Shown here in pieces: positions 8,969 through 14,521 of a DNA stretch of 14,521 nucleotides. The translations under genes and the position numbers were made by a program. Numbering within the stretch: position 1 is the first letter of the stretch; the number at the start of each line of letters is the position of its first letter. Below the pieces are notes generated by a model. It was not told the origin of the DNA. It made no database searches and saw only the letters and a list, made by a program, of their open reading frames with translations. The DNA lies in the NCBI GenBank assembly GCA_964499015.1, contig CAZCJA010000063.1:1-14521 (forward strand), given 5' to 3'. Source of the stretch: CAZCJA01 sp964499015 (lineage in GTDB: Bacteria; Elusimicrobiota; Elusimicrobia; F11).

Positions 8969-9481
8969 GTGTCGCTTCTGCGGATCACCCGCTACGGTGA
9001 GCCGGTTCTGCGCAAAATGGCCAAGCCCGTCCAGGATTTGGGCCCCGAAATCCAAAAACTCATCAAAGACATGTACGAAACCATGTACGCCGCCAACGGC
9101 GTCGGTCTTGCCGCCCCACAAGTCGGCCTCTCCTTGCGCTTAGCTGTCATTAACGTCACACCCGAAGACCGCAGCAAACAATTTGTGATCATCAACCCCG
9201 AGATCGTCGAGAAGAAAGGGAAAACCGAAAGCGAGGAAGGCTGCTTGTCCTTGCCCGGCGTCGGCGGCGCGAGTTTTAAACGCTCGACCATCGTCACGGT
9301 TAAGGCCATGAACGAAAAAGGCCTGCCCATCACCATCAAAGGCGACGGCCTGCTCGCGCGCTGCCTGCAGCATGAGATCGACCACTTGAACGGGAAAATG
9401 ATCATCCACCGCGCTCCGCTGAAACGCCGGCTCGAAATGCATTGGGCCATCCGCCGCCTGAAGAAAGAGAAGCTTTGGTAA
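8969..9481 (+). CDS. def: Peptide deformylase
   Basis: Metallo-hydrolase that removes the formyl group from the N-terminal methionine of new proteins. It is 170 residues with all three family motifs: GVGLAAPQ at 44-51, EGCLSLPG at 90-97 (metal ligand C92) and QHEIDHLNG at 134-142 (metal ligands H135 and H139, catalytic E136). The GTG start follows the atpC stop with no gap (TAAGTG), making it part of the same run of genes. The GCACGGAG within the end of atpC can serve as its ribosome site. It pairs functionally with fmt, which lies next. Confidence 0.97.
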   Translation: MSLLRITRYGEPVLRKMAKPVQDLGPEIQKLIKDMYETMYAANGVGLAAPQVGLSLRLAVINVTPEDRSKQFVIINPEIVEKKGKTESEEGCLSLPGVGGASFKRSTIVTVKAMNEKGLPITIKGDGLLARCLQHEIDHLNGKMIIHRAPLKRRLEMHWAIRRLKKEKLW

Positions 9482-9494
9482 CATTCGGGAACTT

Positions 9495-10418
9495 GTGAAA
9501 GTTCTCTTCTTCGGCACCCCCGCCATCGCCGTTCCCTTTCTCGATTGGCTGATCCAAAATCATCAGGTTGTGGGCGTCGTATGCAAGCCGGATGAGCCGG
9601 TTGGCCGCGGCATGACGGTGACCTCGCCGCCGACCAAAGCGTTGGCGCTCTCCAAAAATATCCCGGTGTTCCAACCGGAAGGCCCGTGGACGCCGGAAAT
9701 CATTAAATCTCTGGCCGATATCAAAGCGGAGGTGGGCATTGCCGTCGCTTATGGCCGCATCATGCCGGAGAGAGTGATCAACGCCGCGAAGCTCGGCACC
9801 ATCAACATTCATTTTTCGCTTCTGCCGAAATACCGCGGCGCGGGGCCGATGCAGTGGGCGCTGATCAACGGGGAAAAAGAAACCGGCACGACGGCGTTTT
9901 GGTTGGTCAAGGAGATGGACGCGGGCCCCATTTTCCGACGGGACAAGCTGACCGTCGAGCCGACGGACGACGCGCTCACGCTCAAAGAAAAACTGGTCAA
10001 ACTCGGCGTGTCGCAATTGGAAGCGGTGCTCACCGACATCGCCGCCGGAAAAATTACCAAGGAGCCGCAAACGGGCGAACCGTCGCACGCGCCCATGTTG
10101 AAGAAGGAAGACGGACGGATCGATTGGAACAAACCGGCCGAGCAAATCGTAAACCGGGTGCGCGGCGTGGCCGAATGGCCCATCGCGTCTACCAAGCTCA
10201 GCGGGAAAACATTGAAAATTCATAAAGCTGCGCCGGGCATGCCCGGGAAAAAAGCGCCGGGAACGATTGTCGATGCGGACAAGAATGGGATCACCGTTCA
10301 GGCTGGAGATGGTACAGTGGTGCTTAAGAGCGTCCAGCCCGAAGGAAAGAAGGCCATGGACGCCTGGGCGTTTTGGCAAGGAGCTAGGCTAACGCCTGGA
10401 GAAAAATTTGAGTCATAA
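9495..10418 (+). CDS. fmt: Methionyl-tRNA formyltransferase
   Basis: Formylates the initiator Met-tRNA using 10-formyl-tetrahydrofolate. It is 307 residues. The N-terminal formyltransferase domain (1-180) has FFGTP at 5-9, and the catalytic set N104, H106 (INIHFSLLP) and D142 (EMDAGP). The RGAGPMQWAL segment is at 114-123. A C-terminal OB-like tRNA-binding domain (about 205-305) contains PGTIVDA and QPEGKKAM. It starts at GTG 9495 with a CGGGA-like site upstream, 13 nt after def. It supplies the formyl groups that def later removes. The end overlaps rlmN by 11 nt. Confidence 0.97.
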   Translation: MKVLFFGTPAIAVPFLDWLIQNHQVVGVVCKPDEPVGRGMTVTSPPTKALALSKNIPVFQPEGPWTPEIIKSLADIKAEVGIAVAYGRIMPERVINAAKLGTINIHFSLLPKYRGAGPMQWALINGEKETGTTAFWLVKEMDAGPIFRRDKLTVEPTDDALTLKEKLVKLGVSQLEAVLTDIAAGKITKEPQTGEPSHAPMLKKEDGRIDWNKPAEQIVNRVRGVAEWPIASTKLSGKTLKIHKAAPGMPGKKAPGTIVDADKNGITVQAGDGTVVLKSVQPEGKKAMDAWAFWQGARLTPGEKFES

Positions 10419-11448
10419 ACAAGCGCTTCTCGATATTCCCATGAGCCAATGGCCCGACCTCGTTGAAAAAATGGGCGAGCCCGCGTTTCGCGCCAAGCAA
10501 TTGGCCGATTGGGTGTTCAACAAGCGCGCCAAAAGTTTCGACGCCATGTCGAATCTATCGCAATCTTTTCGCGACAAAATTAAAAACGAGGTGGAGTTGC
10601 GCATCCTCGGCGTGGACAGCGTAAAAACCTCCCAAGACGACGGCACCAGCCGCTATTTTTTCAAAACGCGCGACGGCCAAACTTTTTCCTGCGTATACCT
10701 GCCGTTTGAAGGACGACAATCCTTGTGCGTGTCGACGCAGGTGGGCTGCGCCTGGGGCTGCGTGTTCTGCGCTTCGGGCAAAGTAAAGTTTGAACGCAAT
10801 TTAACGCCGTCGGAAATCGTCGAGCAGATCTTGTGGGTGGAAGAAGTGACGGGCAAGCCCATCGACAGCATTTTATTCATGGGCATGGGCGAGCCGCTGG
10901 CAAATTACCTCAATCTCATTCAGGCGCTGCAGATCATCCGGTCGCCGCAGGCGCTCAACATCGGCGCGCGCCACGTGACGGTGTCCACCTGCGGGCTGGT
11001 CCCACAGATCGAAAAAATGGCCACGGAAGCGCCCAAGATCAATCTCGCGATTTCACTCCACGCTTCCAACGACGAGCTGCGGGCCAAGCTCTTGCCGAAA
11101 TCATCCAAGTGGACTATAAAAGAGCTCATGAACGCCGCCAAAGCTTTCTCCAAAGCCACGGGCTCCCGCGTCACCTTTGAATACATCGTTCTGGCCGGCG
11201 TGAACGACACCGATCAGGACGCCAAGCGCCTGGCGAACCTCGTGCGCGGTCCCGCCCAGCACGGCGATTACTGGGTGAACCTGATCGCCTACAACCCGGT
11301 GCCCGGCCTTTCCTACGAACGCCCCACCGACGAAACGCTCGAACATTTCAAGAAAGTTTTAACGACCCGCAACGTGCCCGTGCGCCTGCGCAAGCCGCAG
11401 GGCGTTGATATCGGCGCGGGCTGCGGACAATTGGGAGAAGCGCGGTGA
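10408..11448 (+). CDS. rlmN: 23S rRNA (A2503-C2)/tRNA (A37-C2) methyltransferase, radical SAM
   Basis: Radical SAM enzyme that methylates C2 of adenosine in 23S rRNA and in some tRNAs, improving decoding accuracy. It is 346 residues. The [4Fe-4S] ligands are C114, C118 and C121 in GCAWGCVFC, and the methyl-carrying cysteine is C339 in the C-terminal GCGQL. The GMGEPL motif is present. The second catalytic cysteine at C339 and the N-terminal accessory domain support RlmN. Cfr, the antibiotic-resistance relative, methylates C8 and is less likely given the housekeeping context. The TTG start at 10408, with GGAG about 7 nt upstream, gives an N-terminus of normal length; it overlaps fmt by 11 nt. 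The stop overlaps the next start as GTGA. Confidence 0.95.
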   Translation: MSHKQALLDIPMSQWPDLVEKMGEPAFRAKQLADWVFNKRAKSFDAMSNLSQSFRDKIKNEVELRILGVDSVKTSQDDGTSRYFFKTRDGQTFSCVYLPFEGRQSLCVSTQVGCAWGCVFCASGKVKFERNLTPSEIVEQILWVEEVTGKPIDSILFMGMGEPLANYLNLIQALQIIRSPQALNIGARHVTVSTCGLVPQIEKMATEAPKINLAISLHASNDELRAKLLPKSSKWTIKELMNAAKAFSKATGSRVTFEYIVLAGVNDTDQDAKRLANLVRGPAQHGDYWVNLIAYNPVPGLSYERPTDETLEHFKKVLTTRNVPVRLRKPQGVDIGAGCGQLGEAR

Positions 11449-12458
11449 CCGAGAACGAACCCGATCTGAAATTCGAGGCGCCCGTGCCCGCGTGGAAACG
11501 CGCGCTGGTTTTTTTGTCGAAACCGTGGGTGCTGATCATTCTGTTCATCGGCGTGGCCGGCATCGTCGGCGTTTTTTCGCTGAACACGATGATGAAGGCG
11601 CTGCTGCACTCGCGCCCGGAAGTCATCGTGCCGAACTTGGAAGGCAAAAGTTTGTCGCACGCGCTGAACCTGGTTTCGTCGTTGAATCTCGCGCTGAAGG
11701 AAGAAACCTCCGAATTCGACGAAAGCCTGCCCGCCGGGACCATTTTGCGCCAATCGCCGCCCGCCGGCATGCATGTTCGTTCGGGCCGTACCATCAACAT
11801 TGTCGTTTCCAAAGGCGGCCAATCTCAGTTTGTTCCGAATATTACCGGTAAAAAACTCATCGAAGCGCAGAGCATACTCGCGGGCGAAGGACTGCAGATG
11901 GGCGCGGTAAACGACGTGTTCTCCACCTCCATCGAGGCGGAAGCGGTCGTCAGCCAAGATCCCAGCTCCGGCACCATCGTCACGCGCGGCGCGCTGATCG
12001 ACGTCGAGGTGTCGAAAGGAATGCCGCCCGCCGGCGCCCCGATCGCGCCGGATTTGATTGGCCAGCATTTGGATAACGCGCAGGAATGGGCGCGCGGCAT
12101 GAACGTCAAAATAAAAGTTCGCGAAGATGCCAAGGCCGCAGGCAGCGCCGGTTCCATCATCAAGCAAAAGCCGCTGGCCGGCCAGCCGCTTTTGGACGGC
12201 GACGAATTGACGGTGACCATAGTGCCGTTGGCGGGGGGCGCCCAAGGGGCGCGGGTTCGCGCCAAAGTGCCGTTGAACGCGGGCAGCCGCATTCAGGTGA
12301 AAATCATCGCGCGGAACAATCGCGGCGAGAAAGAAATTTATAACAGCGAACACAAAGGCGGCGATGTGGTGGACGTGCCGGTGAGCGTCAATTCAGCCAC
12401 GCGGTTCCGCATTTATTTCGACGACGTTTTGCAGGAAGAGCAGGTGCTCGAGCCATGA
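11445..12458 (+). CDS. Membrane-anchored PASTA-domain protein without kinase domain
   Basis: It has 337 residues. A short N-terminal segment (1-26) is probably cytoplasmic, a single membrane helix lies at about 28-46, and three PASTA-type repeats follow outside: about 58-124, 127-192 and 200-261. Each has the pattern of a proline-led start (VPNLEGKSL, VPNITGKKL, APDLIGQHL) and a glycine-proline turn before a beta strand ending VSKG in the first two. Residues 270-335 form a further beta-rich region I cannot name. PASTA domains in other proteins bind peptidoglycan or muropeptides and usually belong to Ser/Thr kinases or class B penicillin-binding proteins. No kinase or transpeptidase domain is present here, so the role is unknown, perhaps cell-wall sensing. 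Its GTG start overlaps the rlmN stop (GTGA). Confidence 0.85.
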   Translation: MTENEPDLKFEAPVPAWKRALVFLSKPWVLIILFIGVAGIVGVFSLNTMMKALLHSRPEVIVPNLEGKSLSHALNLVSSLNLALKEETSEFDESLPAGTILRQSPPAGMHVRSGRTINIVVSKGGQSQFVPNITGKKLIEAQSILAGEGLQMGAVNDVFSTSIEAEAVVSQDPSSGTIVTRGALIDVEVSKGMPPAGAPIAPDLIGQHLDNAQEWARGMNVKIKVREDAKAAGSAGSIIKQKPLAGQPLLDGDELTVTIVPLAGGAQGARVRAKVPLNAGSRIQVKIIARNNRGEKEIYNSEHKGGDVVDVPVSVNSATRFRIYFDDVLQEEQVLEP

Positions 12459-13105
12459 GCGTGCTGGTCGCCCCATCGATTCTCTCAGCTGATTTCGCCA
12501 AGCTGGCCGACGCCGCCGCGTTGATGGAGCAGGCCGGCGCCGATTGGCTGCATGTGGACGTGATGGACGGCCACTTCGTACCGAACATCACCATCGGTCC
12601 CGTGGTCGTCAAATCCCTAAAGAAACACACCAAGCTGCCGATGGACGTGCATTTGATGATCACCGACCCCTTGATGTACGGCGAAGCCTTCGCCAAAGCG
12701 GGCGCGTGGAGCCTGACGTTCCATCAGGAAGCGGCGATTTATCCGGAGGTGGTGATCTCCGAATTTAAAAAGCTCGGCGTGAAGGTGGGCATGTCGATCA
12801 AGCCCGCGACGCCGGCGGCGCTGGCGCTTTCGCACCTGAAAGATTTGGACGTTATTTTGATCATGACCGTCGAGCCGGGCTTTGGCGGGCAATCGTTTAT
12901 GGCGGACATGCTGCCCAAAATTAAGGAAATTTCCGCGTACATTAAAACCCATAACTTGAATTGCCGTATTGAAGTCGACGGCGGCATTGATGCAATCACG
13001 GGCCGGCAGGTGGTGGCGGCGGGCGCTAACGTTCTCGTGGCGGGAAACTACGTGTTCGGCGCGCCCGACCCGATTGCCGCGGTCAAGACGCTGAAAAGTC
13101 TTTAA
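12455..13105 (+). CDS. rpe: Ribulose-phosphate 3-epimerase
   Basis: TIM-barrel enzyme interconverting ribulose-5-phosphate and xylulose-5-phosphate in the pentose phosphate pathway. It is 216 residues. Metal-binding and catalytic residues are all visible: H33 and D35 in HVDVMDGHFVPN, H66 in DVHLMI, and D175 in EVDGGI. The conserved APSILSADF (6-14) and MTVEPGFGGQ (137-146) are also present. The phosphate-binding end reads VAGNYVFG, with N where S is common. The ATG overlaps the PASTA gene stop (ATGA). The stop directly abuts the stop of the convergent gene, with no terminator visible. Confidence 0.97.
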   Translation: MSVLVAPSILSADFAKLADAAALMEQAGADWLHVDVMDGHFVPNITIGPVVVKSLKKHTKLPMDVHLMITDPLMYGEAFAKAGAWSLTFHQEAAIYPEVVISEFKKLGVKVGMSIKPATPAALALSHLKDLDVILIMTVEPGFGGQSFMADMLPKIKEISAYIKTHNLNCRIEVDGGIDAITGRQVVAAGANVLVAGNYVFGAPDPIAAVKTLKSL

Positions 13106-13354
13106 CTACTTCTTTAAAACCTCGATAACCTTCCCTTCTTTTCCGTCGTCGATCACGAAATCCAGCCCCGTCACCAACGGAACCAGTTTGCCCGCGACCA
13201 GCAAGTGCGCCCACGTCGGCGCGCAGCCCTGCAGCTGCACGTGCTTGCCTTTGAACGGCGCGAGATCGAAGTTATTCAGTTTTTCTTGGAAGGACGCCAG
13301 CTCCACTTTGCCGGAGGCGATATCGTTTAAGTCGAGGGCGATTTTTTCGGACAC
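13106..13354 (-). CDS. Small DUF2480-like protein in Fe-S operon
   Basis: An 82-residue protein of unknown function. The core, residues 34-79 (FKGKHVQLQGCAPTWAHLLV and what follows to a VIDDG turn), resembles from memory one of the two internal repeats of DUF2480, a protein of Bacteroidetes that I recall near suf genes. That resemblance is inferred, not searched. There is one cysteine, C44. The GTG start at 13354 lies 3 nt after the upstream A-type carrier stop, with no clear ribosome site, so translation is likely coupled. It is the last gene of a three-gene minus-strand operon, which suggests a role in Fe-S cluster handling. Its stop touches the rpe stop. Confidence 0.7.
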   Translation of the reverse strand: MSEKIALDLNDIASGKVELASFQEKLNNFDLAPFKGKHVQLQGCAPTWAHLLVAGKLVPLVTGLDFVIDDGKEGKVIEVLKK

Positions 13355-13357
13355 GTA

Positions 13358-13684
13358 TTAAACCGTGAAGGATTGGCCGCAGCTGCATTCGGCGGCGGCG
13401 TTGGGGTTCTTGATTTTAAAGCCGGAGCTGGTGAGGGACGAAACATAATCGAGTTCGGAGCCGGCCATATACAAAATGACCTTGGAATCGAAGAAGATTT
13501 TTACGCCGTGGCTTTCGGTGACCTGATCGCGCGGGCCCGGCTCGCCGTCGGCGGGACCGATTTTGTACTCAAGCCCCGAGCATCCGCCGGAGATGACGCT
13601 TAAACGGAGCGCCGCGTTGGGCTTGCCCGATTTCTCGAGAAGCTGTTTCGCTTTCGCGGCGGCGCGCTCGGTCAGCGTGATCAT
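13358..13684 (-). CDS. A-type Fe-S cluster carrier (IscA/SufA/ErpA family), second copy
   Basis: 108 residues with the three conserved cysteines of the HesB/IscA family: C35 in GGCSGL and C100 and C102 in CSCGQSF near the C-terminus. Family members bind iron or an Fe-S cluster at a dimer interface and pass it to client enzymes. The CSCG version (S between the cysteines) replaces the more common CGCG. The ATG at 13684 shares one base with the stop of the neighbouring paralogue (TAATG). Which member of the family it is (IscA, SufA or ErpA) cannot be decided from this sequence. Confidence 0.93.
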   Translation of the reverse strand: MITLTERAAAKAKQLLEKSGKPNAALRLSVISGGCSGLEYKIGPADGEPGPRDQVTESHGVKIFFDSKVILYMAGSELDYVSSLTSSGFKIKNPNAAAECSCGQSFTV

Positions 13685-14010
13685 TAAGCTTCGAAGGAGT
13701 TGCCGCAGCCGCAGGACTTCTTGGCGTTGGGATTGGTGATGGCGAAGCCTTCCTGGCCGAAATCTTCCTTGTAGTCGATCGTGGAACCGCTGATTTTCTT
13801 TTCGGTTTCCGGATCAATCACCACGCTGAAACTGTCGTAATCCTGTTTCGCATCGGCGGGGGTAGAGTCGTCAAATTTAAAACCGTAGGAATAACCGGAA
13901 CAACCGCCCGCTTCCACGTACACGCGCAGTTTCTTGCCCGCCAGTTCTTTGTCCTGGGCGTAAAATTCTTTGATTTTCTTAATGGCGCCTTCGGTTAATG
14001 TAACACTCAT
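13684..14010 (-). CDS. A-type Fe-S cluster carrier (IscA/SufA/ErpA family), first copy
   Basis: 108 residues with C37 in GGCSGY and C100 and C102 in CGCGNSF, the ligands of the IscA family. It delivers Fe-S clusters to apo-enzymes. It differs substantially from the second copy downstream, so this is an old duplication or two different subfamily members rather than a recent tandem copy. The ATG at 14010 has a strong ribosome site, GAGGAGT, 6-7 nt upstream. It is the first gene of the minus-strand operon. The leader upstream holds a stem-loop (14034-14061) and, further up, a terminator-ended RNA. Confidence 0.93.
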   Translation of the reverse strand: MSVTLTEGAIKKIKEFYAQDKELAGKKLRVYVEAGGCSGYSYGFKFDDSTPADAKQDYDSFSVVIDPETEKKISGSTIDYKEDFGQEGFAITNPNAKKSCGCGNSFEA

Positions 14011-14033
14011 AGATACTCCTCAAGGATTGTTTG

Positions 14034-14061
14034 TCCGGCGTCGTTTTCCGACGGAGCCGGA
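14034..14061 (-). promoter_or_regulatory. Stem-loop in the leader of the Fe-S carrier operon
   Basis: On the minus strand TCCGG, a 3-nt bulge, CGTCG, a GAAAA loop, CGACG and CCGGA form a 10-bp GC-rich hairpin. There is no T-run after it, so it is not a terminator. It ends about 12 nt before the ribosome site of the first carrier gene and could affect mRNA stability or translation. Function is inferred only from position. Confidence 0.5.
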
Positions 14062-14083
14062 TCGAGAAAGTGATTCTACCACT

Positions 14084-14136
14084 AAAAACAATCAGGCTGT
14101 AAGAGGGTTCCCGGTTAGGGCTCTTACAGCCTGATT
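14084..14136 (-). terminator. Strong intrinsic terminator ending the candidate RNA
   Basis: The arms 14091-14105 and 14121-14135 form a perfect 15-bp inverted repeat (16 with the flanking A-T pair) around a 15-nt loop. On the minus strand it is followed by TTGTTTTT (14091-14084). On the plus strand the flank is TTTAAATG, so minus-strand action is favoured. It lies about 75 nt upstream of the first Fe-S carrier gene. Confidence 0.8.
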
Positions 14137-14261
14137 TAAATGAGGGAGGGGTTGAGGTTCAATTAGTTGGTGACCCACGCTCGGTTAGGGTTACCTCGCC
14201 CAACACGCCTCCCAAAATCCTTCGTTCTATTTAAAGATCTGAACTGCTTACGATCACTCGT
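14084..14261 (-). ncRNA. Candidate structured small RNA or attenuated leader
   Basis: About 178 nt between a promoter-like sequence and a strong terminator, with no credible open reading frame. Predicted elements by eye are a hairpin at 14169-14195 (8-bp stem with one mismatch, 11-nt loop), an alternative closing stem GGGAGG/CCTCCC at 14144-14149 and 14208-14213 with further short pairings inside it, and the terminator hairpin. Both the first hairpin and the terminator loop show the 9-mer CCCTAACCG (minus strand). It does not show the motifs I know for SRP RNA, tmRNA or RNase P RNA. The 3' end forms its own hairpin rather than pairing with the 5' end, which argues against 6S RNA. It may be a free small RNA or the leader of the Fe-S carrier operon. 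Confidence 0.5.
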
Positions 14262-14267
14262 GATCTC

Positions 14268-14296
14268 AAGGTAGTCCCACCGACTTGGGAAGTCAA
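14268..14296 (-). promoter_or_regulatory. Sigma70-type promoter for the candidate RNA
   Basis: On the minus strand TTGACT (14296-14291) and TACCTT (14273-14268) are separated by exactly 17 bp. The predicted start is near 14261. It lies between the trxB terminator and the candidate RNA. A 14-nt inverted repeat, GATCAC-N2-GTGATC (14252-14265), covers the predicted start and could be an operator. Confidence 0.6.
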
Positions 14297-14349
14297 GAGA
14301 ATTTCCTGTGACAAATGACGGGATTGGAAACGAGGCGTGTTCTCGACGG

Positions 14350-14394
14350 AAAAATGTTGTTTCAGCGCGCTAAAAAATCGCGCTTAGCAACATT
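14350..14394 (-). terminator. Intrinsic terminator of trxB
   Basis: On the minus strand AATGTTG (14394-14388) pairs with CAACATT (14359-14353). An inner stem AGCGCG/CGCGCT forms between them, and five T residues (14354-14350) follow, partly used in the stem. The first stem arm begins inside the trxB stop codon. Confidence 0.75.
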
Positions 14395-14521
14395 AATGTC
14401 CGAGTGTCTCGAGAAAGCGTTCCGCGGAAATGGCGGCCGCGCAGCCGGAACCGGCCGCGGTGATCGCTTGGCGGAATGTTTTGTCCACAACATCGCCGCA
14501 GGCGAACACGCCTTCGATGTT
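14393..14521 (-). CDS. trxB: Thioredoxin reductase, C-terminal fragment
   Basis: Only the last 42 residues and the stop are in the window; the gene continues past the right edge. The sequence GVFACGDVVDKTFRQAITAAG is the conserved C-terminal FAD-contacting signature of low-molecular-weight thioredoxin reductases, followed by AAAISAERFLETLGH. It reduces thioredoxin with NADPH. Related FAD enzymes such as AhpF or ferredoxin/thioredoxin reductase-like proteins share this region, so the exact member is likely but not proved. Confidence 0.88.
   Translation of the reverse strand, partial: NIEGVFACGDVVDKTFRQAITAAGSGCAAAISAERFLETLGH

Noticed and set aside
9402..10379. 325-codon open frame on the minus strand opposite fmt
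   Set aside because: Fully antisense to a convincing fmt; low-complexity R/H/F-rich translation and no recognisable domain.
11313..12353. 346-codon open frame on the minus strand opposite the PASTA gene
   Set aside because: The plus frame has a membrane helix and three PASTA repeats; the antisense product is Q/R/H-rich shadow sequence.
13358..14010. Recent tandem duplication of the Fe-S carrier gene
   Set aside because: The two proteins share length and ligand cysteines but differ through most of their sequence, so this is not a recent copy.
14084..14261. 6S RNA, SRP RNA or tmRNA as identity of the structured RNA
   Set aside because: No SRP or tmRNA motifs are present, and the 3' end folds into its own terminator instead of pairing with the 5' end as 6S RNA requires.

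Overview
This window looks like part of a moderately GC-rich bacterial genome, most likely a metagenome-derived assembly because it contains a 10-N scaffold gap. The gene set is that of an energy-conserving, probably diderm bacterium. The def-fmt-rlmN-PASTA-rpe block recalls deep-branching lineages such as Elusimicrobiota or Omnitrophota. That placement is an impression from gene order and protein style, not a result.

Layout: (1) positions 2-1447, minus strand: most of acetyl-CoA synthetase, running off the left edge. (2) 1527-1922, minus: an unrecognised 131-residue protein with a predicted coiled coil and a C-terminal membrane anchor, followed by a clear intrinsic terminator. (3) 2060-8968, plus: a complete F1Fo ATP synthase operon in the order atpZ, atpI-like, atpB, E, F, H, A, G, D, C. 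Many genes are joined by ATGA or TAATG overlaps, and atpD is interrupted by the N gap. (4) 8969-13105, plus, with almost no spacing: def, fmt, rlmN, a membrane PASTA protein without a kinase domain, and rpe. The whole run from atpZ to rpe could be a single transcript of about 11 kb. No terminator is visible inside it. (5) 13106-14010, minus: two tandem A-type Fe-S carrier genes and a small protein resembling one half of the DUF2480 family, ending exactly where rpe ends. (6) 14011-14392: no gene, but a strong-looking promoter, structured RNA and an intrinsic terminator (all minus strand), suggesting a small RNA or an attenuated leader of about 175 nt. (7) 14393-14521, minus: the C-terminus of thioredoxin reductase with its own terminator.

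Together, the ATP synthase is of the proton-coupled type by its c-subunit residues. It is followed directly by enzymes that process the formyl-methionine of new proteins (def, fmt), a ribosome/tRNA methylase (rlmN) and the pentose-phosphate enzyme rpe. The Fe-S carriers, possibly with their DUF2480-like partner, could serve [4Fe-4S] enzymes such as RlmN. The most novel points are the unclassified RNA at 14084-14261, the single-repeat DUF2480-like protein in a Fe-S operon, and the kinase-less PASTA protein sitting where Firmicutes keep PknB/PrkC. I see no CRISPR array, insertion sequence, tRNA or rRNA gene.
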